From Clostridia bacterium (GTDB taxonomy: Bacteria; Bacillota; Clostridia; Oscillospirales; Acutalibacteraceae): 64,000 nt of DNA. Numbering within the stretch: position 1 is the stretch's first letter; the number at the start of each line of letters is the position of its first letter. Under the pieces are notes generated by a model, which saw only the letters and a list, made by a program, of their open reading frames with translations, made no database searches and was not told where the DNA came from. This document shows positions 61,543 to 64,000 of this stretch, piece by piece. The DNA lies in NCBI GenBank assembly GCA_017502085.1, contig JAFVVQ010000014.1:1-64000 (forward strand), in the 5' to 3' direction. A program made the translations under genes and the position numbers.

Positions 61543-62540
61543 ATTGTACTCTCCTTATCCTGCGGATAGACCACACCTGTTATTCTGCGGATTTCATCCA
61601 TCTGACGGGTAATAAACAAGGTCTGTTCACGGGTTATTACGGGGCTTTCGGTCAGCCCTGACAAAACGCAGTCACTGAAATGCGTTATCTGCTCTTCAAA
61701 GCCGTTGCCGGCATAGGGTGTTGCAACGGTTTGTCTTTCGCCGTTATTGAGATAAATTTCAATCTCTTGCGGAGCATAAAATCTTTTAAGATGGGCATAA
61801 CCCTTGCTTCCGTACACATAGCCCTCGTTCGGTTTACGGAGAAGAATTGCGCTTGAAATATCGGCTATCGCACCGTTTTTATATTTCAGCGTTGCAACGG
61901 TATGGCTGTCGACACCGTTATAAAGCGTTGACGCGGCAATGATATTATCAACCTCCTTGCCGAGATACCAGCTTGCAAAATTCAGGCCGTAAACTCCGAC
62001 GTCAAGGAGCGATCCGCCGCCGTTTTCCGATCTGAAAACGTGATGGTCCATTTCGTCTTCATCCATCGTGTAGCAGAATTTACCCTCGACTCCGAGAATA
62101 TCACCGAGAAGTCCGCTTTCAACGATTTCAAGCATTCTGAGAGTGCCCGGAACAAGTCTTGCCCACATTGCTTCCATAAGAAGAACGTTGTTTTCCTTGG
62201 CGCAGAGGAACATTTTCTCCGCCTCCCTTGTATTGACTGCCATAGGCTTTTCGCAGATAACGTGTTTGCCGTTATTCATCATAAGGCATGAGCATCCGAT
62301 GTGACCCGAATGAGGAACGGCAATATATGCGGCATCGATTTCATCCGAACGTGCCATTTTTTCATAGCTGTCAAATCGGAGCGGAATTCCGAATTCATCA
62401 CCGAATTTCTCCGCATTTTCTTTGGTTCTTGATGCAACCGCAACAAGTGTAGCGTTACCGACGTTCTTTATTGCTTCGGCAAAGCGGTGAGCAATCGTGC
62501 CCGTTCCGACGATACCGAATCTTATTTTCCTATTCAGCAT
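61539..62540 (-). CDS. Gfo/Idh/MocA family oxidoreductase
   Basis: This 333-residue NAD(P)-dependent dehydrogenase has the Rossmann motif GIVGTGTIAHRFAEAI, AVASRTKENAEKF, IAVPHSGHIG, the HVICEKPMAVN motif with the catalytic-site Lys, and GGGSLLDVGVYGLNFASW in the substrate domain. Relatives act on trans-dihydrodiols, xylose, N-acetylhexosamines or 3-keto sugars. It is translationally coupled (ATGA-type overlap) to the sialidase-like gene, so the two probably act on one compound, perhaps oxidising the released sugar. GGGAGGAG precedes the ATG. It is divergent from the GHL6-type gene. Confidence 0.92.
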   Translation of the reverse strand: MLNRKIRFGIVGTGTIAHRFAEAIKNVGNATLVAVASRTKENAEKFGDEFGIPLRFDSYEKMARSDEIDAAYIAVPHSGHIGCSCLMMNNGKHVICEKPMAVNTREAEKMFLCAKENNVLLMEAMWARLVPGTLRMLEIVESGLLGDILGVEGKFCYTMDEDEMDHHVFRSENGGGSLLDVGVYGLNFASWYLGKEVDNIIAASTLYNGVDSHTVATLKYKNGAIADISSAILLRKPNEGYVYGSKGYAHLKRFYAPQEIEIYLNNGERQTVATPYAGNGFEEQITHFSDCVLSGLTESPVITREQTLFITRQMDEIRRITGVVYPQDKESTI

Positions 62541-62630
62541 AATTTCTCCTCCCGATCAATTATATTTTTAATGATATATCAGATTATTGATTTTGTACAG
62601 AGAAATTTTTCTTCCGAAAAATAATGCACC

Positions 62631-62659
62631 TTGAAATCCCTTATATTCTGCGATATAAT
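62631..62659 (+). promoter_or_regulatory. Promoter of the GHL6-type gene
   Basis: TTGAAA (62631-62636), 17 bases, TATAAT (62654-62659), 30 bases before the ATG at 62690; it is in the divergent region shared with the Gfo/Idh gene. Confidence 0.7.
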
Positions 62660-62689
62660 ATAATAAATTTGGTTTCAGGGAGTGTTAAT

Positions 62690-64000
62690 ATGCTCAGAAA
62701 AAGACAGGTACATCTTGATTTTCATACAAGCGGTGCTCTGCCCGTAGGCAATAAATTCTCAAAAGAACAGTTTCAGAGTGCGCTGAAGGCAGGTCACGTT
62801 AATTCAATAACCGTTTTCTCAAAATGTCATCACGGATGGTCATACCATCCTACCGAAGTCGGTGATATGCATCCGGGTCTCGATTTTGACCTTCTGGGCG
62901 CTCAGCTTGAAGCCTGTAAAGAAATCGGTGTCAATGCACCCGTTTATATTTCGGCAGGCTTTGACGAAAAGGAATATGACAAACACCCCGAATGGCGTTA
63001 TCATTGCTCGGATGATGAAAATGAATGCCGTGAATACCACGAAGAAACTCATTTTCATCTTCTCTGCTTCAACACGGGTTATCTCGATTTTCTCTGCAAA
63101 CAGACAGAAGAGGTTATGCAGAAATATAATCCGAGCGGTATTTTCTTCGACATCATCTCTCCGAAGGTCTGCTACTGCGAAAAATGCGTTGCCGATATGA
63201 AAACTCTCGGATTGGATATCAGCAACGAAGATGACCGCAAAAAATTTGCCGATATGACTCTCAACAAATATATTGCGGCAACAAACGGTGCGGTCAGAAA
63301 ACACAGCGATACCGCAACTATTTTCCATAACGGCGGTCACATTCACAAGGGTAACTACGATTTCATCGAATGCAACACTCACCTTGAGCTCGAAAGTTTG
63401 CCCACCGCCGGCTGGGGCTACGATCACTTTCCCCTTTCCGCAGCTTACGTACGTTCACTCAAAAACACAGAATTTCTCGGTATGACGGGCAAATTCCATC
63501 AGGGATGGGGTGAATTCGGCGGATACAAGCATCCGAATGCACTCATCTACGAAACCGCACTGAGCGTTGCAAACGGCGCGGGATGCTCAATCGGTGACCA
63601 GATGCATAACCTCGGTGAAATGAATCCCGCTACTTATAATCTCATCGGCAAAGCATATTCTCTGATTGAAGAAAGAGAGCCGTGGCTTGACGGCGCAGTC
63701 AACGTTGCAGATATCGCAGTGCTCAGCGAAGAAGCTGTTACGGGCAACAGAGATGCGTTTGCCGACATCGGCGCAAACAGAATGCTTCTCGAAAAGAATT
63801 ATCTTTATAATTTTGTTGACCCGACAATGGATTTCTCACCCTTCAAGGTGTTGATTCTTCCCGATATTTCAATCGATGACGAAAAGCTGATTGACAAAAT
63901 AATATCATTTGCCGAAAACGGCGGTAAAGTTATCGCAAGCGGCAACGCACTCGTCAAAGACGGCAGATTCTTCCTTGACGTCGGTGCCGAATACAAAGGT
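62690..64000 (+). CDS. GHL6/alpha-amylase-family glycosidase, cut by window end
   Basis: An open frame starts at ATG 62690 (CAGGGAG seven bases upstream) and runs unbroken to the last base, giving at least 437 residues. The N-terminus RKRQVHLDFHTSGALPV, then SITVFSKCHHGWSYHPT, PVYISAGFDEKEY, FNTGYLDFLC, GIFFDIISPKVCYCEKC and FHNGGHIHKGNY, matches the hypothetical glycosyl hydrolase 6 (PF14871) barrel. The later region VLILPDISIDDEKLIDKIISFAENGGKVIASG resembles a beta-galactosidase trimerisation domain. No signal peptide is visible. Relatives are thought to be fucosidase-like or galactosidase-like; activity is unknown. The C-terminus is outside the window. Confidence 0.85.
   Translation, partial: MLRKRQVHLDFHTSGALPVGNKFSKEQFQSALKAGHVNSITVFSKCHHGWSYHPTEVGDMHPGLDFDLLGAQLEACKEIGVNAPVYISAGFDEKEYDKHPEWRYHCSDDENECREYHEETHFHLLCFNTGYLDFLCKQTEEVMQKYNPSGIFFDIISPKVCYCEKCVADMKTLGLDISNEDDRKKFADMTLNKYIAATNGAVRKHSDTATIFHNGGHIHKGNYDFIECNTHLELESLPTAGWGYDHFPLSAAYVRSLKNTEFLGMTGKFHQGWGEFGGYKHPNALIYETALSVANGAGCSIGDQMHNLGEMNPATYNLIGKAYSLIEEREPWLDGAVNVADIAVLSEEAVTGNRDAFADIGANRMLLEKNYLYNFVDPTMDFSPFKVLILPDISIDDEKLIDKIISFAENGGKVIASGNALVKDGRFFLDVGAEYKG

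Overview
The window looks like chromosomal DNA of an anaerobic, spore-forming Clostridia member, probably an uncultured gut or rumen Oscillospiraceae/Ruminococcaceae-type organism. The evidence is spoIVA, the short HisG plus HisZ arrangement, TTGACA-N17-TATAAT promoters with strong GGAGG ribosome sites, a high share of TTG starts, many glycoside hydrolases, and a GH3 enzyme with the swapped domain order known from Ruminococcus and Butyrivibrio. The taxon is inferred; there is no rRNA in the window. No phage, insertion sequence, integrase or CRISPR array is visible, and no stretch above 300 bases lacks a gene.

Layout. 0-5.5 kb (mostly +): rnhA with a frameshifted tail, spoIVA, a small lipoprotein, an amino-acid permease and an AI-2E-type permease. 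5.5-13.7 kb (-): a compact run Gfo/Idh oxidoreductase - nagB - metG - tatD - PHP phosphoesterase - xylA - xylB, with xylA broken by a one-base frameshift. 13.9-17.5 kb (+): two tandem sugar-phosphate isomerase-type TIM barrels, then an acyl-CoA-ligase-type enzyme. 17.6-20.3 kb: alpha/beta hydrolase, metallophosphoesterase and a DtxR-family regulator. 20.4-27.8 kb (+): a complete, tightly coupled histidine operon hisZGDCBHAF-IE that lacks only the histidinol phosphatase. 27.9-32.5 kb: patatin, GH125 mannosidase, ABM protein, tRNA-Thr(GGT), a lipoprotein and trmO. 32.5-37.4 kb (-): rfbB, an exonuclease, glmM with a GlmU-like acyltransferase, and a C39-like peptidase.

37.5-64 kb is mainly carbohydrate scavenging: GH29 fucosidase, EFR1 ferredoxin, AlkP-superfamily hydrolase, GH2 beta-galactosidase with GH3 beta-glucosidase, two small membrane-associated proteins, EEP nuclease/phosphatase, NUDIX, GH13 alpha-glucosidase, GH43, and a DUF1295 membrane protein. 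The last 12 kb is the most accessory-looking part. It holds a secreted beta-helix protein, a DUF362 protein, a secreted GH98-like enzyme, a TAXI-type TRAP transporter (binding protein plus fused permease, separated by an attenuator-like hairpin), a sialidase-like beta-propeller overlapping a Gfo/Idh dehydrogenase, and a divergent GHL6-type glycosidase cut by the window end.

How it may work together. Most enzymes that cut glycans here (GH2, GH3, GH13, GH29, GH43, GH125, the sialidase-like protein) lack signal peptides, so the cell appears to import oligosaccharides and finish them inside. The two large exported proteins of the 52-57 kb operon are the exception and lie directly beside the TAXI-TRAP importer. 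My best candidate for an undescribed system is this set: secreted GH98-like and beta-helix enzymes, TAXI-TRAP uptake, then cytoplasmic sialidase-like and Gfo/Idh processing. Its substrate cannot be read from the sequence.
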